DNA from: Frateuria_A yonginensis
GTDB taxonomy: Bacteria > Pseudomonadota > Gammaproteobacteria > Xanthomonadales > Rhodanobacteraceae
Direction of reading: 5' to 3'
Assembly: GCF_037137055.1 (NCBI RefSeq)
Contig: NZ_JBBBNY010000002.1
Span: 186,001-250,000 of the forward strand
DNA: 64,000 bases
Shown: piece after piece, positions 1 through 8,839 of the stretch
How the letters are laid out: every line of letters begins with the position of its first letter
Numbering within the stretch: position 1 is the stretch's first letter
Notes under the pieces: generated by a model
What the model saw: the letters and a program-made list of their open reading frames with translations, nothing else
Databases searched by the model: none
Told to the model about the DNA's origin: nothing
Made by a program: the position numbers and the translations under genes

Positions 1-731
1 TCGCGCAGAACCAGCATGGTCGTGGTGCGTGTGGGCAGCACCTTGCCGGGCCTGGGCGTGGGAAGGTGCGCCGTGAGCCCCTCGCGCTGCGCGACGCAGT
101 CGGCGGCGAGCGGGCAGGCCGCGCAGAGCGGGTGCGTGCGCGTGCAGACGGTGGCGCCCAGGTCCATGATCGCCTGGGTGTAGTCGGCCACGCGGGCGGA
201 CGGCGTGTGCGCGTCGGCCAGCTCCCACAGGCGCTTCTCCACCCTCGCCTGGCCGGGATGCCCCGCGATGCCGTGGAAGCGCGCGAGCACGCGCTTGACG
301 TTGCCGTCGAGGATCGGGAAGCGCTGGCCGTGCGCCTGCGCCAGGATCGCACCGGCGGTGGAGCGGCCGATGCCGGGCAGGGCGGCGAGCGCGTCGAAGT
401 CGTGCGGCAGCTCGCCGCCATGGCGTTCCACGCACAGCCGCGCCGCGCGGTGCAGGAAACGCGCGCGCCGGTAGTAGCCCAGGCCCGACCACAGCGCGAG
501 CACCTGGTCCTCGTCCGCCGCGGCGAGCGCCGGCAGGGTCGGCAGTGCCGCGGTGAAGCGCCGGAAGTACGGAATCACCGTGGCGACCTGGGTCTGCTGC
601 AGCATCACTTCCGACAGCCACACGCGGTAGGCGTCACGGCGGCCATCGGCGGCGCTCGTCTGCCAGGGGAGATCGTGGCGCCCGTGGCGGTCGAACCAGG
701 GCAGCAGGCGAGCGGCGAGCGTGGATGTCAT
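1..731 (-). CDS. mutY: A/G-specific adenine glycosylase MutY (3' end cut by window)
   Basis: Base-excision repair enzyme that removes adenine mispaired with 8-oxoguanine. The visible 243 residues begin MTSTLAARLLPWFDRHGRHD and hold the catalytic-site segment SEVMLQQTQV, the helix-hairpin-helix LPGIGRSTAGAI, and PILDGNVKRV with the catalytic Asp. A four-cysteine [4Fe-4S] loop follows with spacing C-x6-C-x2-C-x5-C. Serine in the GRSTAG segment, where endonuclease III has lysine, supports MutY over Nth. The C-terminal MutT-like 8-oxoG recognition domain lies beyond position 1. The start ATG overlaps the stop of the upstream AsmA-like gene by four bases (ATGA), so the two are probably translationally coupled in a leftward ftsY-asmA-mutY operon. 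Confidence 0.95.
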   Translation of the reverse strand, partial: MTSTLAARLLPWFDRHGRHDLPWQTSAADGRRDAYRVWLSEVMLQQTQVATVIPYFRRFTAALPTLPALAAADEDQVLALWSGLGYYRRARFLHRAARLCVERHGGELPHDFDALAALPGIGRSTAGAILAQAHGQRFPILDGNVKRVLARFHGIAGHPGQARVEKRLWELADAHTPSARVADYTQAIMDLGATVCTRTHPLCAACPLAADCVAQREGLTAHLPTPRPGKVLPTRTTTMLVLR

Positions 732-1780
732 CGGGTGTCGGGGGCGTTCCGCGAGGGGGCTGCCGTGCTCGCCGCGGCGGCCGGCGTGAGCTCCAGCTGC
801 AGGCCTTCGACGTGCACGCCCGCCGCGTCCAGTGCGGCCGCCTGCACGCTGCCGGCTCCCGGCGGTGCACTGAGCCGCGGGCCCTCGGGGTCGCCGAGCC
901 GGGACCACCAGCGGGCCAACGCCAGTGGCGGCAGGCGCAGGTCGACGTGGTTGCCGGGGCCGTCCAGTTTCAGCGCGAGCAGCAGCGGATCGTTCTGGTT
1001 GGCGGGAGTCAGCCGCACCGAGACCTCGTAGTGCCCGGCGTCGACTTCCTCCAGCGAGCCGGCCAGCGTGGCCGCCGCATCGGCCGCGCCGTGCCAGTGC
1101 GCCTCGCCGGCCAGGCGCACCGACAGCATTGCGCCGCGCGTCAGCTCGAGGTCGACGTCGTCCAGTCGCAAGGCGCTGCCTTCGATGCGTGGCGTGGCGG
1201 TCAGGCGCAGTTGCATCGGGATGCCGGCGGCGTCCTTGGCCGAGACCAGCAGCGGGAACGGTTCCCCCGAGAGCAGACTGCCGGCGTCCAGCGCGAAGTC
1301 GCGCAGCAGCAGGTGGTTGCTGCGCACCAGGGTGCCGCGCGCGATACGCACGCCGGTGTCGATGCGCGGGATCGCCGGCGTGCCCGAGGAACCCGAGGGC
1401 AGCGAGGACAGCCAGGCCTGCAGCGCATCCAGGTCGACCCGCGGCGCGTCGATCTCCAGCCGCGAGATTGCCGTCGGCCCGCCGAACAGGGTGCGCCAGG
1501 GCAGTGCGAGACGGCCCCTGGCGGCGAGCAGGATCGGCATGCTCGCTCCCTGCGCGGTGAGCGTGAGGCCTTCCAGCTCCAGCGCGGGGCGTGGAAACAG
1601 CGTGGGCGTGGCCGGGCTGGCCAGGCTGAGGTCCAGGCCGGCCTTGGCCGCCTGCGATTGCAGCAGCACGGTGAAGCGCTGCGGTTGCAGCAGCAGGTAG
1701 ACGGTGACGAGCAGCACCAGTAGCCCGGCCAGCAGCACGCCGGCCAGGCCGATCAGGAACAGGCGCAGCCGCCGCGTCAT
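728..1780 (-). CDS. AsmA-like inner-membrane-anchored protein
   Basis: About 350 residues with one N-terminal membrane segment (roughly residues 6-32, rich in Leu/Val) followed by a long periplasmic part made of beta-type repeats with many LxLxG stretches, as in the AsmA/DUF748 group. It is much shorter than E. coli AsmA (about 617 residues). Family members are linked to outer-membrane assembly and lipid transport, but the role of this short form is unknown. I chose the ATG at 1780; a GTG two codons upstream (1786) is also possible. It lies six or so bases after ftsY and overlaps mutY by four bases, an arrangement that suggests co-transcription rather than shared function. Confidence 0.7.
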   Translation of the reverse strand: MTRRLRLFLIGLAGVLLAGLLVLLVTVYLLLQPQRFTVLLQSQAAKAGLDLSLASPATPTLFPRPALELEGLTLTAQGASMPILLAARGRLALPWRTLFGGPTAISRLEIDAPRVDLDALQAWLSSLPSGSSGTPAIPRIDTGVRIARGTLVRSNHLLLRDFALDAGSLLSGEPFPLLVSAKDAAGIPMQLRLTATPRIEGSALRLDDVDLELTRGAMLSVRLAGEAHWHGAADAAATLAGSLEEVDAGHYEVSVRLTPANQNDPLLLALKLDGPGNHVDLRLPPLALARWWSRLGDPEGPRLSAPPGAGSVQAAALDAAGVHVEGLQLELTPAAAASTAAPSRNAPDTR

Positions 1781-1792
1781 CGGCACCGGCGC

Positions 1793-2920
1793 TCAGGCAC
1801 GGGCCAGCGTGGCCGGCAGCAGGCCGTCGACGTAGGCGCGCGCGTCGAACTCGCGCAGGTCGGTGGCGCTTTCCCCCAGGCCCACGAAGCGGATCGGCAG
1901 GCCGAACTCGCGCGCCAGCGCGAACACCACGCCGCCCTTGGCGGTGCCGTCGAGCTTGGTAACCACCAGGCCCGTGACGCCCACGATCTGCTGGAACTGG
2001 CGCACCTGGCTCACCGCGTTCTGGCCGGTGGTGCCGTCGATGACCATCAGCACTTCGTGCGGCGCTTCGGGATCGAGCTTCTTCAGCACGCGGGCGATCT
2101 TGGACAGCTCGTCCATCAGGCCGCCCTGGGTATGCAGGCGCCCGGCGGTGTCGGCGACCAGCACCTCGGCGCCGCGCGAGCGTGCTGCCTGCAGGGCATC
2201 GAAGATCACGCTGGCCGCGTCCGCATCCTGGCCCTGGGCGATCACCGGCACGTTGTTGCGCTCGCCCCAGGTCTTCAGCTGCGCGACCGCCGCGGCACGA
2301 AAGGTGTCGCCCGCGGCGAGCAGCACCTGGCGGCCCTCGTCGCGCCACCGGCGGGCGAGTTTTCCGATCGTGGTGGTCTTGCCCACGCCGTTGATGCCCA
2401 CGGTGAGCACCACGAACGGCTTGCGCCCGTCGACCCGCAGCGGCTGCTGCACGGGCAGCAGCATCGCCACCAGTGCCTCGCGCAGCGCGGCGAGCAGCGC
2501 GTCGGCATCGGCGAACTCGCGCTTGTGCATGCGCCTGCGCAGGCCTTCGACCAGGCTGGTGCTCGCCTCCACGCCGACGTCGGCGGTGATCAGGATGGTT
2601 TCCAGCTCGTCCAGCAGATCGTCGTCGAGCTTCGGATGGCGCACGAACAACGAGGTCAGGCCCCGCGCGAAGCCGCTGCCGGCCAGCCGCTCGCGCCAGC
2701 TGCGCTTGGCCGGCGCCGGCTCGGCGGCGGCGGGCGGCGGCGGCTCGTCGACCACCGCCGGCTCGGCGGGAGCCAGCTCGGCGCGGGCCTCGTCCAGCGC
2801 GGAGCTGGCACTGTCGAGCGCGACCGGGTCGGTGACGTGCTCGCCCGCGGACGCCTGATCCGGATCCGCGGGCTGCTCCGAAGTCGTTTCGGCGGGTTTC
2901 TTCTTCCAGAACTTGAGCAT
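1793..2920 (-). CDS. ftsY: Signal recognition particle receptor FtsY
   Basis: SRP receptor GTPase that docks ribosome-SRP complexes at the membrane for co-translational insertion. The 375-residue product starts MLKFWKKKPAE, has an acidic, Pro/Ala-rich A region (to about residue 75), then the helical N domain and the GTPase G domain. Visible motifs are the P-loop GINGVGKTTT, DTFRAAAVAQL (the insertion-box side), the DTAGR box and TKLDGTAKGG. The open frame extends upstream to 3403, but the N-terminal sequence there has no FtsY character and overlaps the divergent rsmD, so the ATG at 2920 is preferred. It is the first gene of the leftward operon. Confidence 0.97.
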   Translation of the reverse strand: MLKFWKKKPAETTSEQPADPDQASAGEHVTDPVALDSASSALDEARAELAPAEPAVVDEPPPPAAAEPAPAKRSWRERLAGSGFARGLTSLFVRHPKLDDDLLDELETILITADVGVEASTSLVEGLRRRMHKREFADADALLAALREALVAMLLPVQQPLRVDGRKPFVVLTVGINGVGKTTTIGKLARRWRDEGRQVLLAAGDTFRAAAVAQLKTWGERNNVPVIAQGQDADAASVIFDALQAARSRGAEVLVADTAGRLHTQGGLMDELSKIARVLKKLDPEAPHEVLMVIDGTTGQNAVSQVRQFQQIVGVTGLVVTKLDGTAKGGVVFALAREFGLPIRFVGLGESATDLREFDARAYVDGLLPATLARA

Positions 2921-3068
2921 TGCGGCGGCGCTTCTAAGACAATGCGCGGATGCTAACACCCGTTGCCAGACTGGCCGCTGAGGGCCTTCCGCGCCGCCCG
3001 GGCGGCATCGCGTGCGCGATCCGTGCAGGTTCCGCCAACGGTGGCGGCCCGCACCGGGAGCGCCGCAG

Positions 3069-3644
3069 GTGAAGGCGACGCCCGGTCGCATCCGCATCAT
3101 CGGCGGCAGCCTGCGCAATTCGCGGCTGGAGGTGCCCGAGCTGCCGGGCCTGCGGCCGACGCCGGAGCGCGTGCGCGAGACGCTGTTCAACTGGCTGGCG
3201 CCGGTGATCGCCGGCGCGCACGCGCTGGACCTGTGCGCCGGCACCGGCGCGCTGGGCATCGAGGCGCTCTCGCGCGGCGCTTCCCGGGTGCGCTTCGTCG
3301 AGCGCGACCCCGGCGCGGCGCAGGCCTTGCGCGCCAACCTGGCGCGGCTCAAGGTGGCCGGCGGCGAGGTCGTGCTCGCCGACGCGCTGGCCCACCTGGC
3401 CATGCCGCCGTCGCCGTTCGGGCTGGTGTTCCTCGATCCGCCGTTCGCCGCGGGGTTGTGGACGCCGCTGGCGCGCGGGCTGGAAACGGGCGGCTGGCTG
3501 GCACCGGCGACATGGATCTACGTGGAGTCGCCGCGCGACCTCGAGCCCGCCTTGCCGCCGAACTGGCGCCTGCACCGCGAAGGGCGGGCCGGGGAGGTGC
3601 GCCATGCGCTCTATCGCCGCACATCGGAGCTTCCATTAAGCTAG
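3069..3644 (+). CDS. rsmD: 16S rRNA (guanine966-N2)-methyltransferase RsmD
   Basis: SAM-dependent methyltransferase acting on m2G966 of 16S rRNA in the assembled 30S subunit. The core begins at RIRIIGG, with the SAM motif LDLCAGTGALGIEAL and the catalytic DPPF tetrapeptide in FLDPPFAAG. The GTG at 3069 is taken as the start because a GGGAG ribosome-binding site sits eight bases before it and homologues begin just before the RIIGG segment. An in-frame ATG at 3012 would add 19 residues of non-family sequence. The gene is divergent from ftsY and lies directly before coaD, the common gammaproteobacterial rsmD-coaD arrangement. Confidence 0.93.
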   Translation: MKATPGRIRIIGGSLRNSRLEVPELPGLRPTPERVRETLFNWLAPVIAGAHALDLCAGTGALGIEALSRGASRVRFVERDPGAAQALRANLARLKVAGGEVVLADALAHLAMPPSPFGLVFLDPPFAAGLWTPLARGLETGGWLAPATWIYVESPRDLEPALPPNWRLHREGRAGEVRHALYRRTSELPLS

Positions 3645-3670
3645 CGGCAACTTTGCGTCGCAGCCCTGCC

Positions 3671-4210
3671 GTGAATTCCACTCCGGTCAACAAGCGCCTG
3701 GCGATCTACCCGGGCACCTTCGATCCGATCACCAACGGCCACGCCGACCTGGTCGCCCGCGCCGCGCCGCTGTTCGAGCGCGTGGTGGTGGCGGTGGCCG
3801 AGAGCCCGAACAAGGGCAAGGGACCGGGTTTCAGCCTCGACGAACGCATCACGCTGGCGCGGCTCGCACTGGCCGACCTGCCCAACGTGGAGGTGCGCGG
3901 CTTCGACTGCCTGCTGGCCAACCTGGTCAGCGAGATGGGCGCCGGGGTGATCATCCGCGGCTTGCGGGCGGTGTCCGACTTCGAATACGAGTTCCAGCTG
4001 GCGAGCATGAACCGCCACCTGATCCCGCAGGCGGAGACGCTGTTCCTGACCCCGGCGGAGCAGTACAGCTTCATTTCCTCCTCGCTGGTGCGCGAGATCG
4101 GCCGCCTCGGCGGCGACATCTCCGGCTTCGTGCACCCGGCGGTCCAACAGGCCATGCGGCAGCGCTGGCGTGCAACCAAATCCAAAACAGAGGGTGACAA
4201 CTATGCGTAA
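3671..4210 (+). CDS. coaD: Phosphopantetheine adenylyltransferase (CoaD)
   Basis: Penultimate step of coenzyme A synthesis: 4'-phosphopantetheine + ATP gives dephospho-CoA. The 179-residue product has the nucleotidyltransferase motif TFDPITNGHADL (T/HxGH) near the N terminus, IIRGLRAVSDFEYE in the middle and the ISSTxVR-type signature as SFISSSLVREI. The GTG start at 3671 gives a product of normal length; the frame is open far upstream but that part overlaps rsmD. The last eight bases overlap the following lipoprotein gene. Confidence 0.96.
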   Translation: MNSTPVNKRLAIYPGTFDPITNGHADLVARAAPLFERVVVAVAESPNKGKGPGFSLDERITLARLALADLPNVEVRGFDCLLANLVSEMGAGVIIRGLRAVSDFEYEFQLASMNRHLIPQAETLFLTPAEQYSFISSSLVREIGRLGGDISGFVHPAVQQAMRQRWRATKSKTEGDNYA

Positions 4211-4700
4211 GTTCCTGATGGCCGCGACCCTGGCCCTGGCCGGCACCCTGGCGCTTTCCGCCTGCAACAAGCAGGACGAGGGCCAGCAGACCACTCAGCA
4301 GGCCGCTGCGCCCAAGCCGACCAACCCCAACGACACCCAGGCCTGGAACGCCTACCTCGGCCAGATCGTGCAGAACAACATGCAGGGCATGACCGCCGAC
4401 CGTCCGTTCGCCTACCTGGTGCCGGCCGGCGACGACGAGGACTCCAAGGCCAAGTACGATCGCCAGCTGCAGAACGTGCAGGACACCGTGGCTCGCGGCG
4501 TGCTGCCGGGCAACCTGCTGGCCTTTGCCGGCCCGAGCTCGGCCAAGACCGCCGACTTCGTGATCGCCGCCTTCCAGGGCGCCAAGCCCGGGTCCTTCAA
4601 GGATGTGATCGTGCTGTTCATCGGCGACCAGGCGGACAAGGACCGCGTGCTCGCCGCGTTGCAGCCGACCGGCGCGACCGTGCGCTTCGTGGCGATGTAA
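4203..4700 (+). CDS. Hypothetical lipoprotein
   Basis: A 165-residue protein with a lipoprotein signal peptide: MRKFLMAATLALAGTLALSA followed by the lipobox Cys (LSAC) at about residue 21. The mature part starts Gln/Ala-rich and low in complexity, then becomes a small acidic domain with no motif I recognise. The start is set by an AGAGGGTGA ribosome-binding site overlapping the end of coaD. No Asp/Lys residue after the Cys clearly signals inner-membrane retention (the next residues are Asn-Lys-Gln), so the outer membrane is the more likely site. Function unknown; it is separate in content from coaD and the downstream ferredoxin. Confidence 0.75.
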   Translation: MRKFLMAATLALAGTLALSACNKQDEGQQTTQQAAAPKPTNPNDTQAWNAYLGQIVQNNMQGMTADRPFAYLVPAGDDEDSKAKYDRQLQNVQDTVARGVLPGNLLAFAGPSSAKTADFVIAAFQGAKPGSFKDVIVLFIGDQADKDRVLAALQPTGATVRFVAM

Positions 4701-4721
4701 GCGCGCGCAGCCGCACCCGGG

Positions 4722-4763
4722 ACGCCCGCGATGCCCCGGTGGCGTCGTGGGCGTTCTGCTTTC
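4722..4763 (+). terminator. Rho-independent terminator after the lipoprotein gene
   Basis: Arms 4722-4731 (ACGCCCGCGA) and 4745-4754 (TCGTGGGCGT) pair over ten positions with one G-T, and are followed by the T-rich run TCTGCTTTCT. It would end the rsmD-coaD-lipoprotein transcript. Confidence 0.6.
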
Positions 4764-4822
4764 TGCGGCCCGCGGGAAAGAGGGCAGGGCGATGCCGCCC
4801 GCTCCGCGCTACCATTGACCGC

Positions 4823-5083
4823 ATGTCCCTCACCATCCTCGACACCTGCGTCAACTGTGACGTCTGCGAACCTGCCTGCCCGAACAAGGCGATCGCGATG
4901 GGCGAGGAGTACTACGTGATCGACCCCGCCCTGTGCACCGAATGCGTCGGCCACCACGAGGAGCCGCAGTGCATGCTGGTGTGCCCGGTCGAATGCATCA
5001 TCCCCGACCCTGCGCACGCGGAGACGCGCGAGCAGCTCGAACTCAAGTACCGCCAGTTGATGGCGAAGGAGACCACGGCATGA
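4823..5083 (+). CDS. YfhL-type 2[4Fe-4S] ferredoxin
   Basis: Small (86 residue) electron carrier starting MSLTILDTCVNCDVCEPACP. The first cluster motif is C-x2-C-x2-C-x3-C-P. The second is C-x2-C-x8-C-x3-C-P (CTEC...QCMLVCP), the longer spacing typical of the Allochromatium-type/YfhL ferredoxins. A C-terminal helical tail of about 20 residues follows. YfhL-type ferredoxins are often encoded next to coaD in gammaproteobacteria, as here; their partner reactions are poorly defined. The stop overlaps the start of ggt by four bases (ATGA). Confidence 0.92.
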   Translation: MSLTILDTCVNCDVCEPACPNKAIAMGEEYYVIDPALCTECVGHHEEPQCMLVCPVECIIPDPAHAETREQLELKYRQLMAKETTA

Positions 5084-6804
5084 GTTTTCCCCTGCGTTGG
5101 CGCGTCCTGTTGCTGAGCCTGCTGCTGACCAGCAGCGCCGCCTACGCAACGGATCCGCCGGCGCAGGGCGCGCATGCTCCGTCCACCCCCGCGGCGGTGC
5201 AGAAGCCGGGGCACGCGGCCATCGCCAGCGCCAACTTCCTGGCGACCAACGCCGGACTGGAGGTGCTGGCCAAGGGCGGCAACGCCTTCGACGCGGCCGT
5301 CGCGGTGGCCTCGACGCTGTCGGTGGTGGAACCGGAAAGCTCCGGCCTGGGCGGCGGCTTCATGGCGGTCCTGCGCCGTGCCGACGACGGTCGCGAGGTG
5401 TTCATCGACGCGCGCGAGACCGCGCCCGCGGCCGTGAACCCGAAGGACTACCTCAACCCCGATGGCACGCCCAACCGCGACACCGCGCTCAACGGCCCGC
5501 TCTCGGCCGGCATCCCGGGCGAGCCCGCGGGCCTCGCGTGGCTGGCCGGGCATTACGGCCGCCTGCCGCTGGCGCAGTCGCTGGCGCCGGCGATCCGCAT
5601 CGCGCGCGACGGCTTCGAGCCGGACAGTCGCCTGCGCAACGCCATCGCCGAGCGCGCCGAGGACCTCAAGCGTTGGCCGGCCTCGGCCGCCAAGTACCTC
5701 GTCGACGGCAGGCCGCCGGCCAAAGGCAGGGTGTGGCGCGACCCGGACCAGGCGCGCACGCTGGAGATGCTGGCCGCCAAGGGGCGCGACGGCTTCTACA
5801 AGGGCGAGGTGGCGAGCAAGCTGGTGGCCGCCGTGCGCGCCGCAGGCGGCAACTGGAGCGAGGCGGACCTGGCCGCCTACCAGGTGAAGGAGCGCGCGCC
5901 GATCAGCGTCGACTACCGCGGCTACCGCATCGTCACCGCGCCGCCGCCGTCCTCCGGCGGCGTGGCGATCGCGGAGATCCTCAACATCCTGCGCGGCGTG
6001 CAGCTGGACAAGCTCGACCGCGCCCATCGCGTCCACTACGTGATCGAGGCGATGCGCCGCGCCTTCCGCGACCACAACGACTACCTGGGCGACCCGGACT
6101 TCGTGAAGATGCCGCTGGACATGCTGCTGTCGCCTTACTACGCCGACGGCCTGCGCCAGAGCATCCTGCCCGACCGGGCCACGCCGTCCTCGATGCTGCC
6201 TTCCAGCGCGGCGCGCGACCCGGGCCCGCACACCACCCATTTCTCCATCATCGACAGGGACGGCAACATGATCGCCGTCACCTCGACGGTGAACTACACG
6301 CTCGGTTCCACCTTCGTCGCCGCCGGCACCGGCATCCTGCTCAACGACGAGATGGACGACTTCGCGCTGGTGCCGAACAAGCCCAACGTGTACGGCCTGC
6401 TCGGCAGCAAGGCGAACGCGCCGGCGCCCGGCAAGCGCATGCTCTCCTCGATGTCGCCCAGCCTGGTGATCGGCCCCGACCGCACCGCGGTGATCGGCTC
6501 GCCCGGCGGCTCGACCATCATCACCCAGGTGCTGGAGGGCATCCTCGCCTTCATCGACGGCAAGGACGCCGGCGCCATCGTGGCGCAGAAGCGCTTCCAC
6601 CATCAGTTCATGCCCGACCGGGTGGACGTGGAGCAGGGCGTGTTCGACCCGGCCACCGCGCGCGAGCTCGAGCGCATGGGCTACACGCTGCACCCGCGCG
6701 ACCCCTGGGGCTTCATGAACGTGGTCACCTGGGACCATCGCAGCAACACGCTGCAGGCAGCCAGCGATCCGCGCCGGCCGTCGGGCCTGGGCAAGGTGCA
6801 GTAG
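5080..6804 (+). CDS. ggt: Gamma-glutamyltransferase
   Basis: Periplasmic enzyme that cleaves the gamma-glutamyl bond of glutathione and transfers it to acceptors or water. The 574-residue precursor has a signal peptide (RWRVLLLSLLLTSSAAYA). It is made as a pro-enzyme that self-cleaves into large and small subunits; the expected nucleophile is Thr385, first residue of TTHFSI, followed by the conserved DGNMIAVTSTVN. The substrate loop SPGGSTIITQ and LNDEMDDF are also present. It overlaps the ferredoxin gene by four bases, suggesting coupled translation, though no joint function is known. Confidence 0.95.
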   Translation: MSFPLRWRVLLLSLLLTSSAAYATDPPAQGAHAPSTPAAVQKPGHAAIASANFLATNAGLEVLAKGGNAFDAAVAVASTLSVVEPESSGLGGGFMAVLRRADDGREVFIDARETAPAAVNPKDYLNPDGTPNRDTALNGPLSAGIPGEPAGLAWLAGHYGRLPLAQSLAPAIRIARDGFEPDSRLRNAIAERAEDLKRWPASAAKYLVDGRPPAKGRVWRDPDQARTLEMLAAKGRDGFYKGEVASKLVAAVRAAGGNWSEADLAAYQVKERAPISVDYRGYRIVTAPPPSSGGVAIAEILNILRGVQLDKLDRAHRVHYVIEAMRRAFRDHNDYLGDPDFVKMPLDMLLSPYYADGLRQSILPDRATPSSMLPSSAARDPGPHTTHFSIIDRDGNMIAVTSTVNYTLGSTFVAAGTGILLNDEMDDFALVPNKPNVYGLLGSKANAPAPGKRMLSSMSPSLVIGPDRTAVIGSPGGSTIITQVLEGILAFIDGKDAGAIVAQKRFHHQFMPDRVDVEQGVFDPATARELERMGYTLHPRDPWGFMNVVTWDHRSNTLQAASDPRRPSGLGKVQ

Positions 6805-6815
6805 GGCGTTCCGGC

Positions 6816-6833
6816 GCCCGCCCTGCGGCGGGC
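6816..6833 (+). terminator. GC hairpin after ggt
   Basis: Perfect 7-bp stem GCCCGCC-CTGC-GGCGGGC starting eleven bases after the ggt stop. There is no T tract, so this is a pause or weak terminator at best. Confidence 0.35.
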
Positions 6834-6896
6834 AGACAGGGTCGGTGCCCCTGCGTAGAATTCCCCGGAGGCATCCTGCGACAGGGGCGATGGAAC

Positions 6897-7759
<863 letters not shown>

Positions 7760-7763
<4 letters not shown>

Positions 7764-8809
7764 GGAGCCACCTGAGCATCGGGACGCGGGCCCTGCTGCT
7801 GCGCGGCATCGGTGCCGTGCTGCTGATCGCCGGCCTGGGCCTGGCGGCGATCACCGAGCGCGGCCTGCTGCTGCACCACCAGGCCGCGGCGCGCCACGGT
7901 GGAGACGTGGTGCAGGTGCATGCGGGGAACCCCGGTTCCGGGCTGCACGGCAGCATGGTGCTGGTCTCCGGCACGCCGGAGGTGGTGCGACCACCGCAGG
8001 ACGCGGACTTCAACCTGACCGTGGCCACGCCCGCGTTGATCCGCCATGTGGAGATGTTCCAGTGGCGCGAGGTACGCGTGGGCGGGGACGTGCACTACGA
8101 ACTGGACTGGTCGGGGCAGCCGCAGGATTCCAGCCGCTTCGAGCAGCCGCGCGGCCACGCCAACCCGCCGGCCTTCCCGCTGCACGGGCGCCGGTTCGAC
8201 GCGGGGCTGGTGCGGCTAGCCGGCTACGCGCTGGACCCGGTACTGCTGCACGCGCTGCCGGGCAGCGAGCCGGTGCCGCCCGATCCGGCGCATCTGCCGC
8301 CCAACCTCGCGGCGAGCTTCAGCGTCGACGGCGACTACCTCACCACCAGCGCCCATCCCGAGTCGCCGCGGCTGGGCGACGTGCGGGTGAGCTGGGAGGC
8401 GGTGCCACTGCAGCCGGTGACCATCCTGGCCCGGCCCGACGGCGACCGCCTGGTGCGTGCCAGCGGGACCGACGACGGCATGGGCTACCAGATCCAGGTC
8501 GGCGTGCGCTCGCTCGGCGACCTGCTGCCGGACGTGCCCGAGCCCCCGGAGTTCACCTCCGCGCGCCGCGCCGGCGCGATCCTGCTGGCGGCACTGGGCG
8601 CCATGCTGCTGCTGTGGGAACGGCGCCGGCGCATGGGCGACGTGCTGCTGGCGATGGCGATCGGTACCACCGCCGTGGCAGCGGTCTCGTTCGCTTCCTG
8701 GCTCGGGGGCGAGTGGCGGCCGGTGCTGCAATGGCTTGCGGTGAGCACGGCCAGTGCGCTGGTGGTGGTCCTGCTGTACCGCCGGATGGGGCGGCGGGCC
8801 AAGGCCTGA
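7760..8809 (+). CDS. TMEM43-family membrane protein
   Basis: 349 residues beginning with GTG (VRSHLSIGTRALLLRG). There is one N-terminal membrane segment (about residues 14-35), then a large soluble region of about 220 residues, and three further membrane segments after about residue 265 ending in a basic tail. This topology and the EMFQWRE segment match the TMEM43/LUMA family (DUF1625), known in eukaryotes as an inner nuclear-membrane protein but with no settled role in bacteria. The GTGA overlap with the preceding hydrolase gene suggests the two are made together. Confidence 0.75.
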
Positions 8810-8816
8810 AGCGCGA

Positions 8817-8833
8817 GCCGGGCGGTGCCCGGC
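8817..8833. terminator. Hairpin between convergent genes
   Basis: Perfect 7-bp stem GCCGGGC-GGT-GCCCGGC in the 30-bp space between the convergent TMEM43-like and EAL-HDOD genes. It is symmetrical, so it could act in both directions. Confidence 0.45.
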
Positions 8834-8839
8834 GCCCCT

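Noticed and set aside
66..1031. Plus-strand open frame of 321 codons antisense to mutY and the AsmA-like gene
   Set aside because: Arg/Ala-rich shadow; mutY on the other strand has intact catalytic and iron-sulfur motifs.
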